Assembly (NCBI GenBank): GCA_963816545.1
Contig: CAWFLE010000001.1
Location: forward strand, 310,001 to 374,000
From: Albimonas sp963816545
GTDB lineage: Bacteria; Pseudomonadota; Alphaproteobacteria; Rhodobacterales; Rhodobacteraceae
DNA length: 64,000 nucleotides
Direction: 5' to 3'
The position numbers and the translations under genes were made by a program. Of the stretch, positions 9,354 to 18,052 are shown one piece after another. Below the pieces are notes generated by a model that saw only the letters and a program-made list of their open reading frames with translations, was not told the origin of the DNA and did not search any database. Numbering within the stretch: the stretch's first letter is position 1; the number at the start of each line of letters is the position of its first letter.

Positions 9354-10602
9354 GTCCGCCGCCTCGGCGGGCGTGTAGGCCGCGCGCATCGTCTCGGTCT
9401 GGCCCAGCACCTGCTTCACCTTGCGCGCCGCCTGCCGGATGCGCTGCTCGTTCTCCACCAGCCCGAGCCGCACGAACCCCTCGCCATATTCGCCGAAGCC
9501 GATGCCGGGGGCGACGGCCACCTCGGCCTCCTTCAGCAGCAGCTTCGAGAACGCCATGGAGCCCAGTGCGCGGAACGGCTCCGGGACGGCGCCCAGGCGA
9601 ACATCGTCGCGGGCGGCGAGGGGATCTGCCAGCCGGCGCGGGCCATCGCCTCGACCAGCACGTCGCGGCGCGCCTGGTAGATGCCGCGGATCTCCTCGAT
9701 GCAGTCCTGCGGCCCGTTCAGCGCCGCGGCCGCCGCCACCTGCACCGGCGTGAAGGCGCCGTAGTCCAGGTAGGACTTGATCCGCGCCAGCGCCCCGATC
9801 AGCCGCGCGTTGCCCACCGCGAAGCCCATCCGCCAGCCCGGCATCGAGTAGGTCTTGGACAGCGAGGTGAACTCCACCGCCACGTCCTTCGCCCCCGTCG
9901 ATCTGCAGCAGCGAGGGCGGCGGCGTTGCCGTCGAAGTAGATCTCGGCATAGGCGAGGTCGCGACAGCACCCAGAGTCGTGCCGGCGCGCGAGCTTCACC
10001 AGCTCGGCGTAGAAATCCAGGTCGCAGACCTGCGCGGTGGGGTTCGACGGGAAGTTCACCACCACCGCCATCGGCTTCGGCACGGTAGTGCAGCACGGCC
10101 CGGTCCAGCGCGCGCATGATACGCCTCGGGGTCGAACGTCCCGTCCCGTCCAGCGCGGATGTGCGCGCAGCGCGCCGCCGGCGATCATGAAGCCGTAGGG
10201 ATGGATCGGGTAGCAGGGGTTGGGCGTCAGCATCACGTCGCCCGGCGCGGTGATCGCCATGGCGAGGTTCGCGAGCCCCTCCTTCGAGCCCAGCGTCGCG
10301 ATCACCTCGGTCTCCGGGTCCAGCTTCACGCCGAAGCGCCGCGCGTAGTATCCCGCCTGCGCGCGGCGCAGCCCGGCGATGCCCTTGGAGGACGGAGTAG
10401 CGATGCGTGCGCGGCCGCTGCACCGTCTCGCACCAGCTTCTCGACGATGTGGCCGGGCGTGTCCATGTCGGGATTGCCCATCCCGAAGTCGATGATGTCC
10501 ACGCCCTGCCGCGCGATACTCGGCCTTGAGCCGGTTCACCTCGGCGAAGACGTAAGGCGGCAGGCGCTTGATGCGGTGGAATTCGTCGGAGGGGCGGGGC
10601 AT
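9354..10602 (-). CDS. class I/II aminotransferase (AlaC / LL-DAP aminotransferase-like), many indels
   Basis: A PLP-dependent fold-type I aminotransferase, recognisable in pieces: MPRPSDEFHRIKRLPPYVFA, DFGMGNPDMDTPGHIVEKL, SKGIAGLRRAQAGYYARRFG, LGSKEGLANLAMAI, PNPCYPIHPYGF, NFPSNPTAQ, DLAYAEIYFDG, FTSLSKTYSMPGWRMGFAVG (PLP lysine) and GFGEYGEGFVRLGLVEN. The blocks are in order but spread over all three frames, with breaks near 10515, 10395, 10140, 10090, 9970 and 9900. The stop cannot be fixed. It may overlap the next ATG, at GGACATGACC. Substrate is probably alanine/glutamate or an aspartate-family amino acid, since hom lies downstream. Confidence 0.78.
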
Positions 10603-10788
10603 GGCGGGCTTCTCGACCAGGGGACCGTGACGACGGCGTCATAGCATCCCGCCCGCGGAATGACAGGGCGTTTCCGCGGCAGGCCGGAGGCGCCCGCCGG
10701 GCCTTGGCGCCGGCCACCCGCGCCCGGCCCGCCGCGCGCCGCGGGCGCCGCCGCCGCCGGAGGCGCGACGGCCGGCGCGGCGCCTCGC
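10603..10788. repeat. GC-rich intergenic block, possible dyad-repeat family member
   Basis: This gap between the aminotransferase start and the DUF2189 stop is nearly all G/C from about 10670 to 10790. It is rich in self-complementary stretches (GCCGGCGCGGCGCC, GGCGCCGGCC). The wording resembles the elements at 44944 and 57254, but no long exact match was found. No gene seen. Confidence 0.3.
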
Positions 10789-11655
10789 TCAGGGCCGCGG
10801 CACCGCCCGGCGATAAAGGTGCCATGTCGCGTGCCCCAGCACCGGCATCACCAGCACCAGTCCCACAAAGAAGGGCAGAGAGCCCAGCGCCAGCGCCCCC
10901 GCCACGATCAGCCCCCAGGCGGCGATCACGCGCGGGTTCTTCATCGTCACGCGGAACGAGGTCGCCACCGCACGCGGCAGCCCCACGTCGCGGTCGAGCA
11001 GCAGCGGGAAGGACACCACGCTCATCGCCAGCACGCCGGCGGCGAAGACGAAGCCCACGGCGCAGCCGACAAGGATCATCGTCCAGCCTTCCGGCGTCCC
11101 CAGCGCCGCCTGCACGAAGGCGGCCGGCGCGCGCGGCGCCTCCGCCCCCATGGTGGCGTCATGGATCCCCCACGCCGCCAGCAGCCACAGCGCGAACGCC
11201 CCCGCCAGCGCCAGACCCAGCGCCAGGATCGCCCCGAAGGACGGCGAGCCGAGCACCCCGAAGCCGTCGGCCCAGCGCGGCGGCATCCCCATCTCGCGCC
11301 GCCGGCTCATCTCATAGAGCCCCACGGCCGCGACCGGCCCGAGCAGCGCGAAGCCCGCGGCGGCCGGGAACAGCATCCGGAACAGGTCCTGCGAGAACAC
11401 GAAGTATCCGATCAGAAGCCCGATGATGGGGTAGAGCAGGATCGCCATCACCGCGTCGCTGCGGCAGGCGGCGGCGTCCTGCATCCCGCGGCGCAGCGCC
11501 TCGCGCAGGTCCGACATCTCCAGCCTGCGGACCTCGGGCAGCGGGCCCTCCCGCTCCCGGCCGCCCAGGGCGGCGCCGGAGGCCTCCACGTGACGCCAGG
11601 CGCCGCTCACGGCGTCGGAGCCCCAGACCAGCGGGTTGCGTATCGTCTCGACCAT
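10789..11655 (-). CDS. DUF2189 integral membrane protein
   Basis: A 288-aa protein with about six hydrophobic helices. They include AILLYPIIGLLIGYFVF, FPAAAGFALLGPVAAVGLYEM, ILALGLALAGAFALWLLAAW, ILVGCAVGFVFAAGVLAM and WGLIVAGALALGSLPFFVG. It has the DUF2189 style, with a cytoplasmic SRRREMGM loop and a GHATWHLYRR tail. The start at 11655 has AGGGAGG upstream. DUF2189 proteins sit in the inner membrane of alphaproteobacteria, often near respiratory genes, and no function is established. No close partner here. Confidence 0.85.
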   Translation of the reverse strand: MVETIRNPLVWGSDAVSGAWRHVEASGAALGGREREGPLPEVRRLEMSDLREALRRGMQDAAACRSDAVMAILLYPIIGLLIGYFVFSQDLFRMLFPAAAGFALLGPVAAVGLYEMSRRREMGMPPRWADGFGVLGSPSFGAILALGLALAGAFALWLLAAWGIHDATMGAEAPRAPAAFVQAALGTPEGWTMILVGCAVGFVFAAGVLAMSVVSFPLLLDRDVGLPRAVATSFRVTMKNPRVIAAWGLIVAGALALGSLPFFVGLVLVMPVLGHATWHLYRRAVPRP

Positions 11656-11790
11656 CGGCGCGATCCTCCCTTGTCGGGGCCCGCGGTCCTCATGCGCGAC
11701 GGGGGTCCGGGCGCCTGCCCGGGCGGCCCGTCGAAGCGGGTCCTGCGACATTCTGTCAGAAAACGCGGCCGGAGTCTCGTGCGATCCGCC

Positions 11791-12137
11791 TCAGCCCTCG
11801 GGCGTCTGCTGCGCCAGCGCCCGCTGCGCGTTCGCCCGCGCCCTGAGCGCCGCCTGCTGCTGCGGCGTCAGCACCGGCGCGGCCAGCGCGTCGGCCTGCG
11901 TCGCCAACTCCGCGGCCTGCGCCTTCAGCGCCGCCGCCGTCTGCCGCCCCTGCGCGGGGTCGGGGCGCCGGGCCCGTACTCCCCCGGCGACGGCACGGGC
12001 GGGATGTCCGCCAGCCGCGGCCAGGGCCCCTGCGGCTCGGGCGTCTCCGGCAGCTCGAGCCCGGCCAGCGGCCCCCGCCCCGCCTCGCATCCCGCGAGCG
12101 AGCATATGACCGCCGCCGCAAGCCAACCCTTGCGCAT
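11791..12137 (-). CDS. small outer-membrane-type lipoprotein (one indel)
   Basis: The N-terminus MRKGWLAAAVICSLAGCEAG has a short basic start, a hydrophobic stretch and a lipobox LAGC. A proline-rich stretch follows (PEPQGPWPRLADIPPVPSPG), then an Ala/Gln-rich helical tail (LTPQQQAALRARANAQRAL). The frame breaks near 11962 in a C-run. Adding one base gives 115 aa. It is transcribed divergently from phaC. No known family was recognised. A start nine codons upstream at 12164 is possible. Confidence 0.7.
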
Positions 12138-12263
12138 CCCGCGGCGTTTGATGGTTGAGAGCATCCGGTGCATGATGCCGGCAAGCATATCCGTCCGCCC
12201 CGGCGGACGCCAGACGATCCGCGCCCCCCGAGAGGCCGGACGTCCCTGCGGAGGACGACCAGA

Positions 12264-14078
12264 ATGGACGACCAGGACCTCGCCCGCCAGAGCGCCGGCG
12301 CCGCCGCCGACACCGCCGAGTTCGCCCTCAACATGGCGAAGGTGATGGAGACGAGCCAGGACATCTGGCTCCGCCTCCTGCGCGCCCAGTCGCTCGAACA
12401 GAAGCCCATCCACGCGGACCCCCTCAACGCCCTCCCCGCCTTCGCCGAGCTCCAGCAGGCCTTCATCAACCACCCCCAGGCGCTGGCCGAGCGTTCCCTC
12501 CAGCTCTGGACCCAGCAGGCCGAGCTCTGGCGCCGCGCCACCGCCCAGTGGCTGGGCGCCGAGCCCGCGCCCGTCGCCGCTCCCGCCAAGGGCGACAAGC
12601 GCTTCAAGCACGAATCCTGGTCCCGCGACCGCATCTTCGACTACATCAAGCAGTCCTACCTGTTGACCGCCGACTACCTTGAACACGTCTCCGACGACGT
12701 GGGCGAGGACATGGACCCCAAGGACCGCAAGAAGATCACCTTCCTCACCCGCCAGTGGGTGGAGGCCATGTCCCCCTCCAACTTCGCCGCCATGAACCCC
12801 GAGGTGATCGAGACCACCCTGGAGCAGAAGGGCGAGAACCTGGTCCGCGGCCTGAAGATGATGGCCGAGGACCTCGACCGCGGCAAAGGCGCCCTGATGA
12901 TCCGCCAGACGGACATGAACGCCTTCAAGGTCGGCCGCGACATGGCCGTGACTCCGGGCAAGGTCGTCCACCAGAACAACATCATGCAGCTGATCCAGTA
13001 CGCCCCCGCGACGGAGCAGGTGCACGCCACCCCGCTCCTGTTCATCCCGCCCTGGATCAACAAGTACTACATCCTCGACCTCAACGCCCAGAAGTCGCTG
13101 GTCAAGTGGCTGACGGAACAGGGCTTCACCGTCTTCCTGATCTCCTGGGTCAACCCCGACGAGCGACAGCGCGACGAGACCTGGGAGTCCTACCTCCGCA
13201 ACGGCGCCATGGAGGCCATCGACAAGGTCCTGGAGGAAACCGGCCAGAAGACCCTCAACCTCGCCGCCTACTGCATCGGCGGCACGCTGAGCGCGTGCCT
13301 TCTGCCCTACATGCAGAAGACCGGCGACAAGCGGGTGAAATCCTGCACCTTCTTCACCGCTCTGACGGATTTCGAGGATCCGGGCGACCTCGGCGTCTTC
13401 GTGGACGAGAACACGCTCAAGACGGTCGATGACCAGATGGACCGCGGCTTCCTGCCCGCCGGCGCCATGGCCACGACCTTCAACATGCTCCGCGCCTCGG
13501 ACCTGATCTGGAACTACGTCGTCTCGAACTACTACCTGGGGAAGGAGCCGTTCCCCTTCGACCTTCTCTACTGGAACGCCGATTCCACGGCGATGCCCTC
13601 GAAGGTCCACCGCTACTACCTGGAGCGTTTCTACAAGGACAACGCCCTCTCGGCCGGCGAGCTGAAGGTGCTCGGGACCCCCGTGACCCTCCAGGACATC
13701 AAGCTCCCGATCTACCACATCGCCACGAAGGAGGATCACATCGCCCCCGCGCCTGCGGTCTACCGGGGCGCGCGCCTGATGACGGGGGCGGAGGAGCTGC
13801 GCTTCGTCCTCGCCGGGTCCGGCCACATCGCGGGGGTGGTGAACCCGCCCTCGATGGCGAAGTACCAGCACTGGGTGGACGGCGACATGTCCGAGGAGGA
13901 CGTGACCGGCTGGCTCGCCACCGCCGAGGAGCGTCCCGGCTCCTGGTGGCCCGACTGGTCCGCCTGGCTCGCGAAGCGTTCCGGCCGCAAGGTGAAGGCC
14001 CGCGAGCCGGGCGCGGTGCTTGGCGCGCTGGAGGACGCGCCGGGCAGCTACGTGAAGCGGCGGTTTGACGAGGGGTGA
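12264..14078 (+). CDS. phaC: class I poly(3-hydroxyalkanoate) polymerase
   Basis: A 604-aa synthase that polymerises hydroxyacyl-CoA into storage PHA granules. The lipase-like box is AAYCIGGTLSA with the catalytic cysteine. The catalytic Asp is in KEDHIAPAP and the His in GSGHIAGVVNPP. The N-terminal PhaC domain (FNPLNALPAFAE-like region, then WSRDRIFDYIKQSYLL) is complete. The start at 12264 follows GGAGGACGACCAGA. No phasin, phaR or phaZ is adjacent. The thiolase gene at 2158 could supply precursor, although that link is only inferred. Confidence 0.95.
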   Translation: MDDQDLARQSAGAAADTAEFALNMAKVMETSQDIWLRLLRAQSLEQKPIHADPLNALPAFAELQQAFINHPQALAERSLQLWTQQAELWRRATAQWLGAEPAPVAAPAKGDKRFKHESWSRDRIFDYIKQSYLLTADYLEHVSDDVGEDMDPKDRKKITFLTRQWVEAMSPSNFAAMNPEVIETTLEQKGENLVRGLKMMAEDLDRGKGALMIRQTDMNAFKVGRDMAVTPGKVVHQNNIMQLIQYAPATEQVHATPLLFIPPWINKYYILDLNAQKSLVKWLTEQGFTVFLISWVNPDERQRDETWESYLRNGAMEAIDKVLEETGQKTLNLAAYCIGGTLSACLLPYMQKTGDKRVKSCTFFTALTDFEDPGDLGVFVDENTLKTVDDQMDRGFLPAGAMATTFNMLRASDLIWNYVVSNYYLGKEPFPFDLLYWNADSTAMPSKVHRYYLERFYKDNALSAGELKVLGTPVTLQDIKLPIYHIATKEDHIAPAPAVYRGARLMTGAEELRFVLAGSGHIAGVVNPPSMAKYQHWVDGDMSEEDVTGWLATAEERPGSWWPDWSAWLAKRSGRKVKAREPGAVLGALEDAPGSYVKRRFDEG

Positions 14079-14158
14079 CGCCTAGCGACCGCCGGATGTC
14101 ATCCCTTAAGTCGCACCCATGACAAGCTAGAGCCGATGGAGATTCGAGACGAAAGATC

Positions 14159-14323
14159 TTAACCGATCAGCAGTGCGTTCAGAAAATAAGATATAAAGAC
14201 GCAGAATATAGCTGCATCTGAAACGCTAGCATCAATGTAGTCGTCGAGAAAAAGACCTATGGGTAGAGAGGGAGTGGTGATCACAAATGAAATGAGTACG
14301 ATCCAGTCACCCGCGAACACCAT
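14159..14323 (-). CDS. 54-aa hydrophobic ORF, unknown (last ORF of the low-GC cassette)
   Basis: Reads MVFAGDWIVLISFVITTPSL, continues with an acidic loop (LDDYIDASVSD), then AAIFCVFISYFLNALLIG. Two membrane helices are likely. It follows the 115-aa membrane ORF by 38 bp in another frame. Because indels are common in this sequence, it could be the C-terminal part of that protein. AT-richer than the housekeeping genes. Not recognised. Confidence 0.4.
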   Translation of the reverse strand: MVFAGDWIVLISFVITTPSLPIGLFLDDYIDASVSDAAIFCVFISYFLNALLIG

Positions 14324-14361
14324 GATTACGGAAAGCAAAGGCGATGGAGAAAGACATGAGT

Positions 14362-14709
14362 TTATAACGGAATGCTTGCTTTTTTATAGCGTCTTTTGAC
14401 AGGATTTCGATCATGCTTAGTATCAAGCCCACTTGCGATGATCGAAAAGCCGGCGATCAAAATTCCTTCGTCGGACTTCCGAAGTAACGAGCGCAGTAGG
14501 AGCGCTCCGAACAAGCTTTTGTAATCGAAAACTCTCAGAGATACATTGAAGATCAAGAGCGCCAAACCGCTAACGAAAGCGCGCAAAATGTGAAAACCAT
14601 AAGTACTCGTTCTTGAGAGGCTAATCGAAGTCTGCGCGATAGATATTGCAGATGTCCCAATGCTGGCACTGATCAAAAAATATGCTGGTCCAGTCGAATG
14701 ACCCGTCAT
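14362..14709 (-). CDS. 115-aa membrane protein, unknown (low-GC cassette)
   Basis: It begins MTGHSTGPAYFLISASIGTS, with the ATG one base after the TAA of the preceding ORF, so the two are probably translationally coupled. Hydrophobic stretches AYFLISASIGTSAISIA, ILRAFVSGLALLIFNVSL, LFGALLLRSLL and ILIAGFSIIASG suggest three or four helices. The tail (KHDRNPVKRRYKKAS) is basic. Codon use and base composition differ from the flanking phaC and trxB. No family recognised. A membrane effector or an anchor for the upstream proteins is possible but unproven. Confidence 0.5.
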   Translation of the reverse strand: MTGHSTGPAYFLISASIGTSAISIAQTSISLSRTSTYGFHILRAFVSGLALLIFNVSLRVFDYKSLFGALLLRSLLRKSDEGILIAGFSIIASGLDTKHDRNPVKRRYKKASIPL

Positions 14710-14710
14710 G

Positions 14711-15049
14711 TTAGTTCTGAGCCAACCGCGCGAGCTTCGCCCGCAGATCATCGCTGCTCTCTGCCCGAGCGCCGAGTTGATACCCCCACCTCGAACAAGA
14801 TTTGAATAGGTCGCGTAGAGTTCGCGAGCGATGGGAGTCAGCGTTCTCCCCTCGCGTTCTACGGAACTTTGAACATGAAGTTCGCATGGAGAGAGTCCCT
14901 GCGATTTTCGCTACATCCCGGATCTCGCCCCACATCGTGAAATGTTCATAGCCTCCAGCCGTTACGCTTTCGACAAATTTCTCCGTTTCAACCGAATTCA
15001 AGCCCTATTCATCGCCAGTCGCCACTACGCTTGCCGTGTTGGGCTTCAT
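14711..15049 (-). CDS. cytosolic ORF of unknown function with an in-frame amber codon (low-GC cassette)
   Basis: The ATG at 15049 has AGAAGGA upstream and encodes MKPNTASVVATGDE, followed by TAG (15005-15007). The same frame then stays open for 98 codons (GLNSVETEKFVESVTAGG to LRAKLARLAQN). Either the TAG is a sequencing substitution or nonsense mutation, or translation starts at the TTG at 15001. The product is about 96-112 aa, charged and soluble, and contains MWGEIRDVAKIAGTLSMR. No family recognised. It is tightly packed between its neighbours. Confidence 0.45.
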
Positions 15050-15073
15050 CGGATTAAATTCCTTCTGATAGAT

Positions 15074-15704
15074 CTACTCAATCACGATCTTACCGTCCGA
15101 TTCGTTGTTTCGATCAATGAACTTCACCCTCAAGCTCTCTATTTTTTGAAATCCTCCATACGGAAGAGCACTCGATGCTGTGAGGACGATGGCGACGGGA
15201 CTAATGTCATATCTTAGGAAGGGGAAACCGCTCCCGCAGCTTGACCCGAGTCTCGACCCTCCCTTCGGCATTAATTCGATCAACTCTAGCGCATGAACGC
15301 ATGGTACTCATCAAGAATGAACCAGACGAACCGTCTCTCAATTCAACTAAAGATGGCTGCGAACTTCGTCTCCGGAAGTAACGAGCCTTGCGACGCCAAG
15401 ATCAAAAGGAATATAGCAGATGGTGCGCTTTCGATCACTTGCCGATCTTGGAGTATCTTCCCATTCCTTAGATATTGCTCTCGCTCAAGCTTAGTACTTT
15501 TAACGAATCTTCCGAAAACACAGACAGACTCCGGATCGTCATCCTGAAGGAGCAACACTTTACGTCGAGAAAATGGTAGTGTGTCCCCCCCGCCCGAACA
15601 TTGGTGTCATTCAGGAACGCCCTCAAAGACACATCCTCGAAATCTAGAAAGTTCTTCGCGCCATACTTTACAACCAAGTTAGCGAATGAAGCCGTGGCAG
15701 TCAT
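15074..15704 (-). CDS. first ORF of the low-GC cassette, about 205 aa, unknown (frameshifted)
   Basis: The start MTATASFANLVVKYGAKNFL has GGTGGAG six bases upstream. Three frame changes (a G7 run near 15585, then near 15350 and 15210) join blocks LRAFLNDTNVRAGG, KVLLLQDDDPESVCVFGRF, LASQGSLLPETKF, RVDRINAEGRVETRVKL and YDISPVAIVLTASSALPYGG, ending ESDGKIVIE. The segments join smoothly, which suggests one protein hit by indels. No signal peptide, no membrane helix and no known motif. The stop is followed after 24 bp by the next ORF. Confidence 0.45.
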
Positions 15705-16004
15705 AGCCGCTCCACCGCCGCCGTCCGCACAAGCTGTCTGCTTAGCAACGGCGCATGACACCGGCCCAACAGCTTCGAGGTGAAAGCGACGGGACGTCGG
15801 AGACTCGGCGCTGCAGCAAGGAGCCGACCAGGAGTCGCCACCCGGTGCCATGTCGGATTGTCCGACCGCCTGCCATACGTTTTGCATACACAATGCATAC
15901 GCTTCGCAGACGCCGGAAAAAGCTCTCCCAATCCTCGCCGAGTGGGAATTTCCGTTAACGATGTTAACCCGGCCTGACGAACCCCGAACGCGCCCGTTAA
16001 CACC
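15705..16004. other. gap between the low-GC cassette and trxB, with operator-like repeats
   Basis: No convincing gene on either strand. Two TGCATA copies stand exactly 11 bp apart (15883 and 15894), one helical turn, about 180 bp upstream of the cassette. Three GTTAAC palindromes (15954, 15963, 15996) lie just past the trxB stop. Base composition rises back to chromosomal GC across the gap, so it may be the right edge of the inserted segment. Confidence 0.4.
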
Positions 16005-16979
16005 TTAAGCCGTCGCTATTACTTCCTCGGCGGCTTCCGTGACTTCCGCTTCGGCCTCCGACAGGAACCGCTCCGCCTCCAGCGCCGCCATGCAGCCCAT
16101 GCCGGCCGAGGTCACCGCCTGGCGGTACACATGGTCCGTCACGTCGCCCGCCGCGAACACGCCCGGCACGCTCGTCGCCGTCGTCCCGGGCGTCACCTTC
16201 ACATAGCCCCCGTGATGGGTCTCGAGCTGCCCGGCCACCAGCTCCGAGGACGGCGAGTGCCCGATCGCCACGAAAACCCCCGCGCATTCAACGGCTTCCG
16301 TCTCCCCCGTCTCCACATGCCGGAGCGTCGCGCCCGTGACCCCCAGCGGCTCCTCCTCCCCCAGCACCTCGTCCAGCAGGTGGTCCCAGACCACCCGCAC
16401 CTTGGGGTTCCGGAACAGCCGCTCCTGCAGGATCTTCTCCGCCCGCAGCGAATCCCGCCGATGCACCAGCGTGACTTTCGAGGCGAAGTTCGTCAGGAAC
16501 AGCGCCTCCTCCACCGCCGTATTCCCCCCCCCGATGACAAGCACTTCCTTGCCCCGGTAGAAGAACCCGTCGCAGGTCGCGCAGGCCGAGACCCCGAACC
16601 CCTTGTATTTCTCCTCGGACTCCAGCCCCAGCCACCGCGCCTGGGCGCCGGTGGCGAGGATCACCGCCTCGGCCTCGATGATCTCGCCCCCGTCCAGCGA
16701 GGCGCGGAAAGGGCGGCGGGAGAGGTCGAGCTTCGACACCATGTCGGAGATGATCTCCGTGCCCACCTTGCGGGCGTGGGCCTCCATCCGCTCCATCAGC
16801 GCGGGGCCCATGACCTCCTCGTCGCCGGGCCAGTTCTCGACCTCGGTGGTGATGGTGAGCTGGCCGCCGGGCTGGATGCCCTGGACGAGCACCGGCTCCA
16901 GCATGGCGCGCGAGGCGTAGACGGCCGCCGTATAGCCCGCCGGCCCCGATCCGATGATGAGAAGCTTCACCCGCCGCAT
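16005..16979 (-). CDS. trxB: thioredoxin-disulfide reductase
   Basis: A 324-aa FAD/NADPH enzyme that reduces thioredoxin in the cytosol. It has an N-terminal GSGPAGYTAAVYASR FAD motif, the redox pair CATC in SACATCDGFFYRG, the NADPH motif GGGNTAVEEALFL with HRRDSLRAE, and the C-terminal FAD-binding GVFAAGDVTD. Length is normal. The 18-aa acidic/alanine tail (SEAEAEVTEAAEEV) is longer than in E. coli. The gene for an ELM1-like protein lies 18 bp upstream on the same strand, so the two probably form an operon. Confidence 0.96.
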   Translation of the reverse strand: MRRVKLLIIGSGPAGYTAAVYASRAMLEPVLVQGIQPGGQLTITTEVENWPGDEEVMGPALMERMEAHARKVGTEIISDMVSKLDLSRRPFRASLDGGEIIEAEAVILATGAQARWLGLESEEKYKGFGVSACATCDGFFYRGKEVLVIGGGNTAVEEALFLTNFASKVTLVHRRDSLRAEKILQERLFRNPKVRVVWDHLLDEVLGEEEPLGVTGATLRHVETGETEAVECAGVFVAIGHSPSSELVAGQLETHHGGYVKVTPGTTATSVPGVFAAGDVTDHVYRQAVTSAGMGCMAALEAERFLSEAEAEVTEAAEEVIATA

Positions 16980-16997
16980 GCCCTAACCTCCGGTCGC

Positions 16998-17966
16998 TCA
17001 AGGACGCCCGATATAGTCCCTGACGAGCAGCGCCGCCACCCGCCCGGCCTCGCGCAGCGGAGCGCTGTCCCAGATGTGCGGAAGGTCCTGCCACGGGCGG
17101 GAGGCGCCGCTGGCGGCCAGGGCCTCGTGGAACGCGCGGATCTTGGGGGAGGTCGGGGGGGCGAAGAGGACGTTGACGGGCAGGCCCGCGGCGGCGGCCT
17201 CCGAGGCCATGTTCACCGAATCTGCGGTGACGGCGGCCGCGTCGGCAAGGCCGAGGATGCCGGGATAGGGGTTCTCGCCCCGCCCGTCCCAGACGAAGCC
17301 CCCCAGTCCCGAGAGGGCGGCCGAGACCTCCGGCGGCGTGCGGCGGGAGGGGGTGACCATCAGGCCCCAGCCCTCGGCCTCGGCGCGGCGCAGGGCCTCG
17401 ACCAGCCGGCCGGACTCGGCTTGCGTCCAGCGGGCGGAGCCGCTGGGGCCGCCGACCATCACGGCGAGGCGGGGGCGCGGCAGGTCGGCGAGGCGCGCGC
17501 GCCACGGTCCGGCGGCCTGCGCGGCCCGCTCGGGCGTGACCCGCGAGAGGGAGCCGAGGGTCGGAACCACGTTCGCGCCGCGCAGGGCGTCATGCTCGGG
17601 CGTCACGACCGCGTCGAAGCGGCCGGCCTTGGGGTCGAGAATTTGAACCGCCTTCACCCCGCCCAGCCGCTTCATCGCTGCGGCCACGGGGGCGGCGCGG
17701 CGGCCGGCGGAGATGACCAGCGCCGGCCAGGGGCGCGCGGCGACGGACGGGTCCGAGAGGCCGGAGAAGGGCCAGCCCTCCTCACGCGCAGGGAGGGCCG
17801 ACCACAGCTGCGCGGGCAGGCGCGACGACCAGCCGCGCAGGGCGAGGCGGCGGACGTCGGCGGGGGGCCAGCCGTGAGGTTCCAGCGCCTCGGCGAGGGC
17901 CAGCGCGGGGTTTTCGTTGCCCGCGCGGCCATCGGTCAGCACCCAGACCCCACCGCCCCCGCTCAT
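16998..17966 (-). CDS. ELM1/GtrOC1-like putative nucleoside-diphosphate-sugar epimerase family protein (DUF1022)
   Basis: A 322-aa protein starting MSGGGGVWVLTDGRAGNENP, the conserved opening of the mitochondrial-fission-ELM1 family. It has QILDPKAGRFDAVVTPEHD, a central VMVGGPSGSARW and a C-terminal TADSVNMASEAAAAGLPV that resembles a GT-B glycosyltransferase nucleotide site. No signal peptide or helices. The bacterial role is unknown; an envelope-sugar function is a guess from the fold. A longer start at 18026 is rejected because it would run into the divergent lrp promoter. Confidence 0.8.
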   Translation of the reverse strand: MSGGGGVWVLTDGRAGNENPALALAEALEPHGWPPADVRRLALRGWSSRLPAQLWSALPAREEGWPFSGLSDPSVAARPWPALVISAGRRAAPVAAAMKRLGGVKAVQILDPKAGRFDAVVTPEHDALRGANVVPTLGSLSRVTPERAAQAAGPWRARLADLPRPRLAVMVGGPSGSARWTQAESGRLVEALRRAEAEGWGLMVTPSRRTPPEVSAALSGLGGFVWDGRGENPYPGILGLADAAAVTADSVNMASEAAAAGLPVNVLFAPPTSPKIRAFHEALAASGASRPWQDLPHIWDSAPLREAGRVAALLVRDYIGRP

Positions 17967-17991
17967 GCGCGCTTTCCAAATCTTGCGTCCA

Positions 17992-18016
17992 TGCGCAACA
18001 TCATTGCATTGTCGCA
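17992..18016. promoter_or_regulatory. dyad in the divergent ELM1/lrp promoter region, possible Lrp-type operator
   Basis: TGCG-CAA, ten bases, TTG-T-CGCA forms an imperfect inverted repeat in the 86-bp gap between the ELM1-like gene (-) and the Lrp-family gene (+). Lrp/AsnC regulators usually bind such dyads at their own promoters. Binding is inferred only from position and symmetry. Confidence 0.35.
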
Positions 18017-18052
18017 GCCGACCCACGCAATTCTTCCGCTCCGGAACCCTTC

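Noticed and set aside
11791..12137. The lipoprotein next to phaC as a phasin
   Set aside because: It carries a signal peptide and lipobox, and phasins are cytosolic granule proteins.
15468..15893. A longer 141-codon version of the first cassette ORF starting at 15893
   Set aside because: The upstream part is chromosomal in composition and lacks a ribosome site; the ATG at 15704 has GGTGGAG six bases upstream.
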